The notes under the pieces: generated by a model
The model's input: only the letters and a program-made list of their open reading frames with translations
Databases searched by the model: none
What the model was told of the DNA's origin: nothing
Origin: Rhytidiadelphus loreus
Lineage: Eukaryota; Streptophyta; Bryopsida; Hypnales; Hylocomiaceae
Reading direction: 5' to 3'
Assembly: GCA_947034895.1 (NCBI GenBank)
Contig: OX344762.1
Location: 73,588,981 to 73,652,980, forward strand
Length of the DNA stretch: 64,000 bases
Made by a program: the position numbers and the translations under genes
Shown: piece by piece, positions 14,146 to 27,357 of the stretch
Position numbering within the stretch: the stretch's first letter is position 1
Layout of the letters: every line of letters begins with the position of its first letter

Positions 14146-14430
14146 TGAAGGATGAAATCCATCTACATTCACTCTTAGATTATCATCCTATGTTTGATCA
14201 TCTTCAGTTTGCTTTAAGTCATGTGTTCTTGTTTACATCCAGTTAGTTCTGTAGTTGCTTTTAGAGAGTGTCTATAAATGAGAGAGAAAGATGTGCAATG
14301 CACATTAGAGCTCTGAAGATAGCTAAAGAATCGCAACATGACTCAATCTGTATACTCTATGTTAATAAAGAGAGATTACATTCTACTTGTTCTTTGATCA
14401 ATGAGTGATACTAAAATTGGACTACATTCA
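14146..14430 (+). repeat. 3' LTR of the copia element
   Basis: It starts TGAAGGATGAAATCC and ends ACTACATTCA, closely matching the 5' LTR. The tract directly before it (gtatggatgtataggagtat) is only weakly purine-rich, so the polypurine primer site is degraded. Confidence 0.88.
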
Positions 14431-14998
14431 ATATGGTTGCTCAGGCATTTAGGGGTTAAGGACAATAAAGTAGGGTGCTCTAAAAGTGATCATGATCTGA
14501 AAGCCACCCCTAACCACTACGTTTCAATTTCACAAATTCGTAACTAATTCCATGAAGGTCCAAAACAATTTTGGTTAGATGCCAATTCCATTTTCTTCCT
14601 ATGAGAACTTCCCTTAACTTAAATGCAATCAGCTCTTGTCGCTTTAAGAGCAGACTACGCTAATCCTGAAGTTCTATGAAGACGGCATCCATGCGCGTTT
14701 CAAATGTCGGCAAAACCTACAACAGCGACTATTCACGGATGAAAATCATCTACAAAACCCTTTTTCTGTGCGTTAAAGGATGCCAATGAGGCAATCGGTT
14801 AACTTGCCTGGTCCGTTCTTGGCGTAACCCTTGCTAAGTTCTGCATTTTCCTAAGCTCGCTCTTCGCCATTTTCTTTGCAGATTTCTACTGATCTGTGCT
14901 TTGACAGGTGCTTGCTCGCGTGGACAAATTCGAGGCGCTTCTGAAATTTGAGGTTTCGAGGAGATCGAGGAACTTGTCGGCTAATCGTTACTGCAACC
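14431..14998. other. Centrin upstream region
   Basis: It begins with a possible end of a TTAA element: ggggttaa at 14452-14459, whose reverse complement CCCCTAAATGCCTGAG resembles the right end of the element at 35333-35557. The remainder becomes GC-richer toward 15000 and probably holds the centrin promoter and 5' untranslated exon. I could not place a TATA box with confidence. Confidence 0.45.
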
Positions 14999-16766
<1,768 letters not shown>

Positions 16767-18070
16767 TGTTGGAAGGGGTGGAACAACTAGATGCGAGGCT
16801 GCAGTTTTCTCACGAAAGAGAGCTTGAAGGTTCTTGCTGAACATGGAGTACGAAGATTAACTTACTGAGTGCATGATGCTACTACTGGAAACACCTGCTG
16901 ATCCTCCAACGTGTGGAATCAGCATTTTGGAAGGGTGATGTGGATATGTGCACAGTTATCACGTTAGGTAGCTTAAGTGCATGCAATGGAAAATTGCTCG
17001 CATTTCATCTGCACAAATCCTACTGGGGTCTGGCTTAACCATCCGCAAGCACAATTTTTTGGTCAACGGACATGGTAGTTTCGGTAAGCCTGAACAGAGA
17101 ACAGTCTAGCATTCATTCTGCTCTGAACATAAAGTTTGGTCATAGCTCTGCGATGTTTAAGGTCCACAATGTCTGTAGAATGTGGAGCTATACAGTTTAG
17201 GCCAGGCTAGAGGCCAGTTATGCCTCTTTTAGTTCACAAACTCGATCTGAAAAGGATAATAGAAACTCAAAAAAATGATTTTCAAAACAATCAGCATCGC
17301 AGATGCTGTTTTATATCGCCCTCATCTGGTCATGAATCTACTGTATCTGTTCTTACACTCAGTGCCCAAAATAATCCTAGAAGTATTGCATGCTCTTCTT
17401 CGGCAATCTATTTGACTTCTCTTTTTGAAGGCAACCAGACTATAGAAAACAATAAGAAATGCCCCATTATTTACTTGTGAAAATATTATTCACATATTTG
17501 TCACTCAGTACGTTATATACCGCTATGTGCGTTAGGATGCGCTATATGTTAGTAGTCCCATTTCGCTTCTGGTGCAAGAGTTCATACGAGCAGGTCGCCA
17601 GCCAGGAACAAAGAGAACTGACCTTTTCACAAAGCTCACGAGAGAGCTCCTTTAAAAATCTCTGAACGCATATAACCCATAAGCATTGTACACGGAACGG
17701 TGCTACCCCTAGTATAAACTCTCCAGTCTGAGAGGAGATGTGCACACAGCCGGGTGCTCAGCACAGAGCGAACTATTCTTTCGCCTTTTACTAAAGAATA
17801 CCGTGCGCTGGGTACACCTACCGGCATACCCATTTTTTTGGAACGCCCCTTACGGGGCCCAACCAATATAAACCTGAAAAAAGGAAATTCAAGTTACTAG
17901 CAGGTTGCAACGTAACTTTGACTAAGGTGAAACAGCCCATTACGGTCAAATCGCCCATAGTGGACACCTCGTGGCCCCATAACGGTTTCTCAAACCACAA
18001 TCAATATCTAACCTGACGCTCATGGAGTGATTAGTGACCGCATTAGGAACACGTAATTTTTCCAGTGTAA
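16767..18070. other. Centrin 3' region and intergenic DNA
   Basis: The first few hundred bases probably include the centrin 3' untranslated region. Short frames on both strands between 17200 and 18000 have no recognisable domain. No RNA gene is evident. Confidence 0.4.
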
Positions 18071-18914
18071 GAGCATTCTCACGGCAAACTCGCCAAATAA
18101 GAACACCAAATCACAAAAAATTGCTTTCAATTAAATAAGAGAATTAAATCCACCAACCATCCCACATTTGTTGAAAAATATCTCCATCTTACCTTGAGAT
18201 TAAAAATGAGTAGAGAAACTCTTTATATACATATGAAGTGGTAGGATGTAGAACAACGCATGTGGGATAATGCAAATTAGAATTAGCAAGAGCTCAACCA
18301 CTCATAGTTAAGTCAAAAGTAGGTTTTGTATTTCAATAGAATTTCAAACCTCATTTAGGCATGGTAGAATTTTTTTTTCCAAAACACTTTGAACTAAGAA
18401 AAGTTGGTAAATGAAGATAACTTTCATTTCCAAAAATCCGTTTGAGATTTAGAACATCCAATTAAAATATATGGACATATTTGAGAGAGGAGGTTTGAAA
18501 TTGTAAAAAATATTTCCCTTCCAACCCTCTCAAATTTGTCTATAACTTTTGATTGGAGATTTTAAATCTTAAACGGATTTTTGGAAATGAAAATTTTCTT
18601 CATTAACCAACTTCTCTTAGTTCAAAGTGTTTTGAATTTTTTTTTTCTACTATGCCTAAATGAGGTTTGAAAATCTATTAAGAAACAAGACCTACATTTG
18701 ACTTAACTATGAGTGGTTGAGTCCCTACTAATTCTAATTTACATTATCCCACATGGATTGTTCTACATCCTACTACCTCATGTATATATAATGAACTCTT
18801 CCTCTCATCTAAAACTCAATTTTAATTGATAATGTATTAACTACAAGTTTGCCCCACGGTAGGAAGCCAACTCCCCGTGTTGGTTGCCTTTAGTGCCTTG
18901 CCGTGGGGATGCTC
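18071..18914. mobile_element. Foldback/MITE-like element with Harbinger-type ends
   Basis: The left end GAGCATTCTCACGGCAA and the right end TTGCCGTGGGGATGCTC are inverted copies. Both sides are flanked by TAA, a 3-bp duplication as in PIF/Harbinger elements. Almost the whole element is one long inverted repeat: about 18110-18495 pairs with about 18510-18900. Shared landmarks are ccactcatagttaagtc against gacttaactatgagtgg, and aaaatccgttt against aaacggatttt. A transcript would fold into a hairpin with arms near 385 nt. There is no coding capacity. Confidence 0.85.
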
Positions 18915-19245
18915 TAAATCATTGTCAGAAGTTACTTTTCATGGCATTCTACATTAGAAATTGTTGTGACACTTTAGGTGGTTAAGATAAGCATATTGGG
19001 TACACTTTTTGTTCGTTTTGGGGCAGCCTATAGACCGTGTTTGGAAGATCACTTCAGAAATACATTACTGATTCACACTTTGTCTTGAAAAATAAAATTT
19101 CAATTGCTCTCACTATTTCTCACAGTTATCTTTGTGTGGGAAAAAATTTGGAAAATTTCAGTAATGGCATAGGGCACACTCCAAATTCTGTCCACAATGG
19201 GTTGATTTACCTTAACTATATGCGTACACTCTAAAATGTCCCCGA

Positions 19246-19550
19246 TTGAAGACCCTGCAGAAACAATTCAATTTAATAATGGGAACTAAGCTGAATTGCT
19301 TCCTGCAAAAACAATTCAATTTAATAATGGGAACTAAGCTGAATTGCTTCCTCCAAAAACAATTCAATTTAATAATGGAAACTATGCTGAATTGCTTCCT
19401 CCAAAAACAATTCAATTTAATAATGGAAACTATGCTGAATTGTTTCTTGCAAAAACAATTCAATTTAATAATGGGAACTAAGCTGAATTGCTTCCTGCAA
19501 AAACAATTCAATTTAATAATGGAAACTATGCTGAATTGCTTATTTGTGCA
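19246..19550. repeat. Minisatellite, 6 copies of a 48-bp unit
   Basis: The units start near 19261, 19309, 19357, 19405, 19453 and 19501. Each holds caattcaa and ttgaattg-type segments that can pair within one unit as a small hairpin. Because 48 is divisible by three and the unit lacks stops in some frames, both strands show repetitive open frames (such as a 16-residue repeat with LNCFLQKQFNLI). This is a property of the repeat and no protein family is recognisable. Confidence 0.9.
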
Positions 19551-19658
19551 ATTTTAGGTTATGTTACTTACATTCACCTCAATTGATTTTTAGTAGAATA
19601 AAGTGTCCGTTTGTTTCAAAAAATATTAAGAATTTTTTATTTTTATTTTTAAATTTAA

Positions 19659-20578
19659 CCCCTAAAGGACCATTGTCCCTTCGGGGGACAAATGGGATTT
19701 CGGATAGGTACCTACGGGCTAAATTTTTTTCCTAATTTTTGAAAACTTTTTTCAAAGATAGGAAAATTGATAAGCTTTGTGGGAATATAATTTTTTATCA
19801 ATTGGTGTCCGGGAACAAAATTTATGTCCAAATAATCTCAAAACAAGGGACAGAAGGCAACCAAAAAAAATTTCAAAATTAAAATTAAAATTTTTTGAAT
19901 TTTTTCCCTTATAGATTATATTTTTTTTCTACCCGGGAAGCTTTTATTCATTCCATTTGGATTTGTTATGAGAAAGTTATGGACAATCTTGTTTTTCGAG
20001 CAATTAGAGCATCTTTTTGAAAAAAATAACTTGTAGTATTCATTTCCAAATGCAATTTTTGCAATTTTCCAAAATAAAAAGTTTCACATGGTTTAGTTTT
20101 CTTGCTAGAACAATCTTACCATTGGGATTAGTGCATTTTAATTCCATCTAAAAGATATTAATATTTTAGATTTTCCTTCTATCTCATACCTACTTTTACT
20201 TAACAATTTTCTTAAGAATGAAAATTAAGTTTTTTTGAATTTCTTTTTTTTTCCTAGACTCTCAGCTCAATTATTTGGTATAAAGATTTAAAGCTCAAAA
20301 CTCTATAGTGCAAGAAATTTAAGTTAAAAATGTTTAAAGTCAATAAATCTAATCTTGCAATGTGCTGAAAAACTTGTTTTTCCACTTTAAACGCAGATAT
20401 CTTGCAATCCATGCGACCAAAAATTCTGAAATTTTTTCCACACATTCTTATACTAGTTAGGTGTAAGATCCTACGGTTAAATGTGAAAAAAAAAAAGATT
20501 CAATTTTTTTTACTTTTTGCTATAGAAATGACAGTTTGGGATATTTTTTGGCAAAAAAAGGCCTTGGTCCTTTAGGGG
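19659..20578. mobile_element. piggyBac-like non-autonomous TTAA element, family A, complete copy
   Basis: The left end CCCCTAAAGGACCATTG and the right end CTTTAGGGG with its inverse CCCCTAAAGGACCAAGG share a 14-base perfect terminal inverted repeat, CCCCTAAAGGACCA. TTAA lies directly outside on both sides (19655-19658 and 20579-20582). TTAA target duplication plus termini beginning CCC are the hallmarks of piggyBac transposons. Its 920 bp have no transposase. A second copy lies at 43842-44782 and a fragment at 1458-1695. Confidence 0.8.
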
Positions 20579-20582
20579 TTAA

Positions 20583-21159
20583 GAACAAGAAGTCAACAAT
20601 GCTAGAATACACTTCATGAATATAGAGTTCTTTGGAAACAATATATTCTATTAAATCAAGAAATAACTAATATAATTTGAATTTAACTTAGCAATGTACA
20701 CATAATAATATATTAAAAAAAGATTAGAAGACATTTCTTTGTCCATTCAATTTGGCAAACAGTTGGTCCTAGCTTGCAACTAGGGTTAAAGTTTATTGAT
20801 GTATTTGTGGCATTTCTAAGAACCTTACTCATTTTTTATTTTGAATTCTTTAGAGTATTATGTTTGGTTTTACAATGAAGTCAATGTGTCTATTTCATAC
20901 TCGTAATTTAAACCATTGAAGTACGTGTATGTGATTTGGTATTTGAACCTAAAATTAGACTTAAATGTAAACCATTCACTCATTTTAGATAATATTTTGC
21001 ACCACACATCAAGAGCTTCTTGTGATTTAAAAGAAGATCTTGTTTTTTTGCAAATTTTCTTGAATAGTGAATGTGTGATAATTAACCTTTGAATTAGCAG
21101 GGTCAGCCCCTGATGAGTGTGTAATTAGCGAAAGTATTGTTTGCTTCACACTGTAAATT
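20583..21159. other. Intergenic DNA
   Basis: AT-rich sequence with no credible exon, RNA gene or paired repeat. Confidence 0.4.
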
Positions 21160-21431
21160 CATTAGATGAGAATCGGGGGCCGTTACAAGGTCGTTTCAAG
21201 CCTAATCCCAACTCCATTCCCCCGAGGTTTATCGATTGCCAATGTCAGAATTGAAAATGAAAATGAAAATTCTTTAAATGAAAAACAAAGTTCAAAATTT
21301 TATTTATTTATTTTTTGAAATTGACGTGGCATAGTGACTACCACGTCAACATAGCTACTGATGTGCAGTTTTGGCCTGGTTCCTAGAGTAGGAACTCCGA
21401 GTCTTCCAGAGGAAGAGAAAATCATCTAATG
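21160..21431. mobile_element. Small inverted-repeat element, CATTAG family, copy 3
   Basis: The ends CATTAGATGA and TCATCTAATG are perfect inverted repeats of 10 bases. The similarity continues outwards into taaat-type sequence on both sides, so the real boundary may lie a few bases further out. Length is 272 bp. The left margin is GC-rich (atcgggggccg) and the core is A/T-rich, as in the other copies. Confidence 0.7.
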
Positions 21432-23012
21432 TATTTATAGGTAGAAGTTTTTAATTTTCTTTTTTAGAGATGCAATCACATGTTTTCTAAAAATTCTAAA
21501 ATTTCCAGATTTAAAAAAAAATATTGAAATTAATTTTTTTGATACAAAATGAAGAAAATCCACATCTAATACAAAGTATAAGATATGCTTAAAAAATCTG
21601 ATTTTTTTTGCATTGGCATATATTATGGTATGATGTAGAATATCATGGTGTGAACAAAAGTTCCATGACTGAGTCATTCTAAAATTAGAGATTTAGCAAA
21701 CCATGATAATAGGCCCAATGTTCAAATTGCAATAAATTGTTGATTTTTATGCATTTTTCAAATTTTCAAAATGGAATAAAAACTAGACCAAGTAAGCTTC
21801 ATTTCATTGGTTGAACTCAAAATTAAAAAAATGTCACTTTCATGCCTAAATTTAGGAGGAGGAATTGCCAAAATATACTAAACAAACATCTTTAATAATT
21901 CGTTTTTTAGCATCTTCTTCTATAGAAAAGTCAGTAATACTTCAATGAGGGAATTTCCACCACCATACACTACAAAAACACACTCAGAGAATTCTCTCGA
22001 AAAAAAATTAGATGAAAAATTGCAGTTTTACATCCTCTACTTCGTTTCAAAACCATCCAAAAGCCTCTGTGTGGCTCCGTACCGGCTATTCCAGTCGTAG
22101 GGTTTGGGCTGACCACATTTTTTTCTACTGATTGTAGTCTTTGTTTGGATTTGCAGTTGCGCGAGGACATTTCGTGTGGCATTGGAGCAATTTCATTTTT
22201 CTTTAGGTTTGTTTCGACAATCTGTACTGTTTCCGACTCCTTGTGTGTTTTCGTGCGATTTTGGTAATTTGTTACGATGACAAAAACCTTTTGAGCTTCT
22301 GGTAGAGTTGCCAGCTTATTGATCTTGGTTACTGGAAGTACGTTTGCCAAGCAGAGGAGTTTTGCTTTCCTCCGTGCGGAGAATTCTATGTTGCGTGATC
22401 ATTTTTCTCGTAACTCGCAAGAAGTGTCTTAGATGGCTGATTCAGCAATGTCATTCTGTAGCTTCATAGCGGAATCCGCCGGATCAGTTTCTTCAGAATT
22501 ATATTTTGAATCTTGAAAGTCGAATTTGGAACATTTAATGCCGGAGAATGAATTTCAATCTCCAAATTGATGTCATTATGGACATCTTGATGGGCAATTA
22601 CCTATTGCGGTCAATTGCGATCCAGTTTAAGAGTCCACAAGCCTCGGTTTCAGTTTATGTTTAGCATATGTTGTGAAACCAGCATGTGTTCAAGTTCCGC
22701 TAGCTTGTAAGCTATCGCTTTCATTAGAATTTAACAAATCGAGTAATTGCACGTCATTGAGTCAGGACGGTATTGGTAGGTGGTGAAGGTTGAAAATCCT
22801 GTGTTGAATGCTTGAAGCGATTTGTTTTTTGGATCATTCATAGAGCAGAGGACTGCAGTTTGTTTGTTGCCATCTGACAGCTTCTGTGTATTTTCGGAAT
22901 ATTTTGAGTTTAGGGATGCATTGGTGAGTAGGAGGGAGTTGATAGTGTAGCTGAAGCGGGGAGTTGCATTTTGACCTAGCATTCCTACTGGAAGAATCGG
23001 TTGGAAAAGGAG
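21432..23012. other. THO3 upstream region
   Basis: The sequence becomes less AT-rich after about 22050 and probably contains the THO3 promoter and 5' untranslated region. At 21968 cactacaaaaacac resembles a CACTA end but has no partner. A 126-codon minus-strand frame at 21970-22350 has no recognisable domain. Confidence 0.4.
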
Positions 23013-26000
23013 ATGTCGACTGCGGAGGTAGTGGATGTGACGCCGGCTCCATCCGCTCCTCTTACTGGAAAAGCCTTGTTCAGGAACTTGCACACGCGGG
23101 AGTTTCTAGGTCATAAGAAGAAGGTACGTTGTTTTTATATTTTTTGGCGTGTTAATACAGTATGGAAACCCTAGAAGAATTTAAATATAACTAATCACTT
23201 GAAGCAGACATTCCAATTCTCCTAATATTGCTTCCACTTGGACTTACTGTGACGTTCGTCATCAGTAGCCTGCATCAAATCAAATATGCAAATGTTATTT
23301 TGTCAGACTAGAATTGGGAGCAATAAGGTAGCCACACCTACACGCGACGCTTTAACCGATGAGTATAGTACTCAGTATTAGACTGAGTAAATTTTTAGTG
23401 CTTCTTGTTCGCAATTGCTAGGGGATTCCAGTGCTTCAAAGTATCCCTTATTGGGATACTGTATGCAAATTTATATTGGTAGAGAACTTAAAACCTACTC
23501 TCAAATCAATATGCAAGATTTTGGGGTGTCGAATTTAGGCGTATGTCGCATTGGGTACTCCTACCTTACCTAAATGTAATAAAACACAATGCTTCTGACG
23601 GAAATATAATGATCATATAGATCCGATAGTGATCATGATCTGGTTGTATTCAGTGGGCAACCGTGACCTTGAGAATTTAGATTGAATCATTTGCGTGATG
23701 GCCTCGTCTATTTTGTTTATTTATTGTCCCCTGTTCATCCACTTCTGGCGAGTTCATGATGAAGGATCCTCGGATATTGCAGTTTCGGGTTTTGTTATTG
23801 GTTCTAGAAGTTATCGTGCTCCAGCAGGGAGAGCGTGGGATATGTTGAATCTTTATCTTCTTAAACCTAATTTCCCTGCAATGGGTGACAATAGCACCCT
23901 CACAGAAATCACTGGTGAAAGGGTCCATTTTATCTATTATAAAATCGGTATTAACCGAGCTTACCAGACTCCATTGATGGACTTGAGTGAAGACGAATTG
24001 TAAGTGGCTCATGATCATGTGCATTCGATTCATATCATCTGGGTGCATTGGCTGTTGTAACGGGATGTGTACTGATGATTTCTGTCGGTTTCTATTGTTC
24101 TTGGTACGTCTTCAGGTGCATTCAGTGGCATGGAATTGTTCTGGCAAGAAGTTGGCATCCGGCTCTGTGGATCAGACTGCACGAATCTGGCATATTGAAC
24201 CTCATGGTCATGTATGGAACTTTTCTTTATAATTGGCACCACTGTACCCTCTCTTTTCTAATAACGTGACTTGTTAAGTTCTTGTTAATTAATAGAGGGG
24301 TTTTACGGGAACAGAGTAAGCAAAAGGATATGGAGTTGAAGGGGCACACAGACAGTGTTGATCAGCTATGTTGGGACCCCAAGCATGCGGATTTGTTAGC
24401 TACGGCATCGGGTGATAAGACAGTGCGTCTCTGGGATGCCCGCAGTGAGTATTTATCAATGTACTCTCTAGCTTTACCTACCTCGTCTGCTTTTATTAAC
24501 TATTCAACAATGCTCTTTTTCATGAGATTTTTTGATATGATAGTGCTTGACTAGTCTTGTGGCTCTATATGTCTCCTTCGCACTCGTCATCTGCATGCCT
24601 TTTAGTTGATGCATCTCCATTTTTTCTATTTAGCTGGAGAATGATGGGTTTTTAATGGATATGGTGATTTTACCTTGTTGCAGCCGGAAAATGCTCTCAA
24701 CAAGTTGAATTGAGTGGAGAAAACATCAATATTACCTATAAGCCTGACGGTAGTCATATTGCTGTTGGTAATCGAGTAAGTCCCGACACCGCTGTTTCAT
24801 GTTTCGCCATGTAAAAGTGGCACTCTGGGCAGGTTGTTGTACTGCCTACTTAAATTTGGGTGAAATTAAATTTTTTTGGGCAGTATTCCTTGTACAGGCT
24901 ATAATCTAGATTCGTGAAATGCATTCGTGATTTTCTTTTCAGGGAATCTCAAAAGCACTCGTAAAGAGCCTTCCTGGACCCTCTATTACTTGCTCCTACA
25001 CTTGTGAAGCTAGAGGCACCAAGGACCTTTACTTAATGTTAAAGCTCTATATATTTACTGCAGGATGATGAACTGACTATTATTGATGTTCGTAAGTTTA
25101 AGGCTATTCAGAAACGCAAATTTACTTATGAGGTATGTTAGTTATAACCAGCTGGTGTGGGGTATTTTGTCGTCATTTTGCATCTCCTTGAAATTTGACT
25201 GATTGTGCTGAAGAATGTGGTTCACCAGAATTAACTCGGATTTGTAAGTCAGCCATTAGTAGCGACCTGACCAACGCTTGACTTTCACAGGTTAACGAAA
25301 TTGCTTGGAATACAACTGGCGAGCTCTTTTTCCTCACAACAGGGAATGGTTAGTTGATATTTTAACCCAAGGCACTTTCCATCGCGTATTTTAGTGTCCA
25401 GTTCTTTGTAAAGTTCTTCGTGTAGGAGTCCAATTCCTCTATTTTGCCTCTAGTGGCAGCATTGCCCTTCTATGATCTGTTTTTTACGAATTTGCTACCA
25501 TGATCTTTGTCCTCTTCATAGTCATTAGTACTTACTTTTTACTTTCATTACACAGGGACTGTCGAGGTTCTTGAGTATCCCTCTTTACAGACTTTACAAA
25601 CACTGGTTGCACATACAGCTGGTTGTTACTGCATTGCAATCGATCCTACTGGAAGGTTTTTCTTCGAACCTAGATGCTTTTTCCTTGCTTTACTCCTTGA
25701 ATTATCATCTTGCCCGATTGGCAATTGTATGTGCAGTGTTTGACAGCAAACGTTGCAACTTTTGTCCCAGGTACCTGGCTGTCGGGAGTGCAGATGCATT
25801 AGTTAGTCTGTGGGATGTCTCTGAGATGTTGTGCGTGCGTACTTTTACCAAGCTTGAGTAAGTTTTGATTATTTTTCCTTCGTGATTTTCTAGTTGTCTT
25901 TTCGTTCGTAGAACACTGCTTAGAATTGCCTTTTAAGTGTGACGATCATTGTTCCAGCTTGAAGCATTTTGTATTAATCACTGAAGACTTGGCTTATTGT

Positions 26001-26906
26001 ATTCTTTCAACGCCCACTAATTTATAACGGTTTTGAAAAGGATCCTTCTTCCGAATCTAGAATAATGCCGATTTGTAATGAGGGGATTAAATATTACAAA
26101 TCAATTTCCATCAGGTTTGTCACTTTGCTGACATTCTTGTATCTTTATGTTTTCTTCTTAGGTGGCCCGTGCGCACAATTAGCTTCAATCATGACGGACA
26201 ATATATTGCTTCAGCGAGTGAAGATCTTTTTATTGATATCGTAAGTTGTCTTCATCTTGACATACTAGATAGAAGTCAAAGACAGTTCTTTCGTGACGTT
26301 GCAACCTTTTAAATTATAGGAATTATCGTCCGTAACTGCTTTCGGGCTCTTCCCATGTTCGGAATTTAGTTCGTTTCTTTCATTTGTATCTTGTTTCTCT
26401 TTGTCTATGTTTTCTCCTCGGTGTTTATTAGTCATGCGGGCCTTAATTGTCATCATCGTTTCTTCGTGGTCTGCGTGGATTCCCATGTGGTCATGACTGG
26501 TGGTTTACATTCATTCACATGTGTATTTTACTGCGCTGCAGGCCGAGGTGGATGTTGGACGGTCAGTGTACCAAATACCTTGCCGAGCAGCAATGAACAG
26601 CGTGGAGTGGAATCCAAAGTTTAACCTGTTGGCATTTGCTGCTGATGACAAGAATAAGTATCAAACTGATGAAGGCATGCGATTCCTGCTACGCTTACCT
26701 CTTGATATGATGCCATTTCTATGATCTTATCCTGTTATTTAAATCTGCTGATTTCTCTTGCAATTTAGGAATACGTCTGCTTCACTGCTCTTGAGATGGT
26801 AGTTCTGTGGGTGGATGTTTATTTTAAATAATTGGATCAATTGAACCCTAACGATGTGCTGTCGCTTACAGGAGTTTTTAGAGTTTTCGGATTTGAGAAT
26901 CCGTAA
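23013..26906 (+). CDS. THO3: THO complex subunit 3 (TEX1/THO3), WD40 protein
   Basis: THO3 is a WD40 subunit of the nuclear THO/TREX complex, which couples transcription to mRNA packaging and export and in plants also supports small-RNA production. Coding exons are 23013-23123, 24116-24211, 24315-24444, 24684-24775, 25064-25132, 25291-25348, 25556-25655, 25771-25857, 26162-26240, 26542-26674 and 26872-26906, giving 329 residues. Family stretches read straight through the joints: VHSVAWNCSGKKLASGSVDQ, ELKGHTDSVDQLCWDPKH, GENINITYKPDG, HTAGCYCIAIDP, FTKLEWPVRTISF, CRAAMNSVEWNPK and VFRVFGFE. Repeated GH...WD blocks fit a seven-bladed propeller. All introns are GT-AG except the last, which starts GC. 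The start ATG opens MSTAEVVDVTPAP just before the conserved RNLHTREFLGHKKK. Confidence 0.96.
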
Positions 26907-27357
26907 TCCTTACATCGATGTGGAGCCGCGAATCGGTAGCGTTAGGAGATGCGGCGACTGTCTCTGCACAAGCCAGGTGTAACTCTGGCTTGTATTTAGA
27001 TTTTAGAATGTGACAGCTACATGATTAGAATTCAGAAGCGCCACTAATGCCACAGCCTGCAATACAAGATTCATGAGCTGTTTATGAAGGTTGCCCAGTA
27101 ATATATCATATACAGCATTGAATGGTGTTGGAGTGATGAAATTGGAGGACTTTCAGTTGTACGCTGTTGATTTTTACATGCAGTAGGTCTTGTACTTTGC
27201 ACATTCTGAAGCGATTCTATCGCTGTTATTCGATCTTATCTGTGTCCAACTCGTTCTGAGGTTCTCTGGTGAATATCATCAAGGAGTGGGCCCCTCCAAT
27301 TATTTCTTCAGTACAAGCTTGCAGAAGGATGCCAAAGAGTAATTCCAATCGAGAAAT
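26907..27357. other. THO3 3' region
   Basis: Probable 3' untranslated region and spacer. No other feature is visible. Confidence 0.4.

Larger units (their letters stand above)
5467..14430 (+). mobile_element. Degenerate Ty1/copia LTR retrotransposon with two nested insertions
   Basis: Two similar LTRs (TGAAGGATG...ACATTCA) enclose, in order, gag with a CCHC knuckle, protease, integrase, reverse transcriptase and RNase H. Integrase before reverse transcriptase is the copia order. In-frame stops and frameshifts occur in every domain, so no functional polyprotein can be made. Two stretches (about 8680-9725 and 11351-13548) interrupt the pol homology and look like later insertions. I find no matching 5-bp target duplication. 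The outer flanks are instead inverse of each other: agcaaccatat lies upstream and atatggttgct downstream. Confidence 0.9.

Noticed and set aside
21968..21990. cactacaaaaacac as a second CACTA end
   Set aside because: No matching inverse terminus was found in the window, so a chance match is likely.
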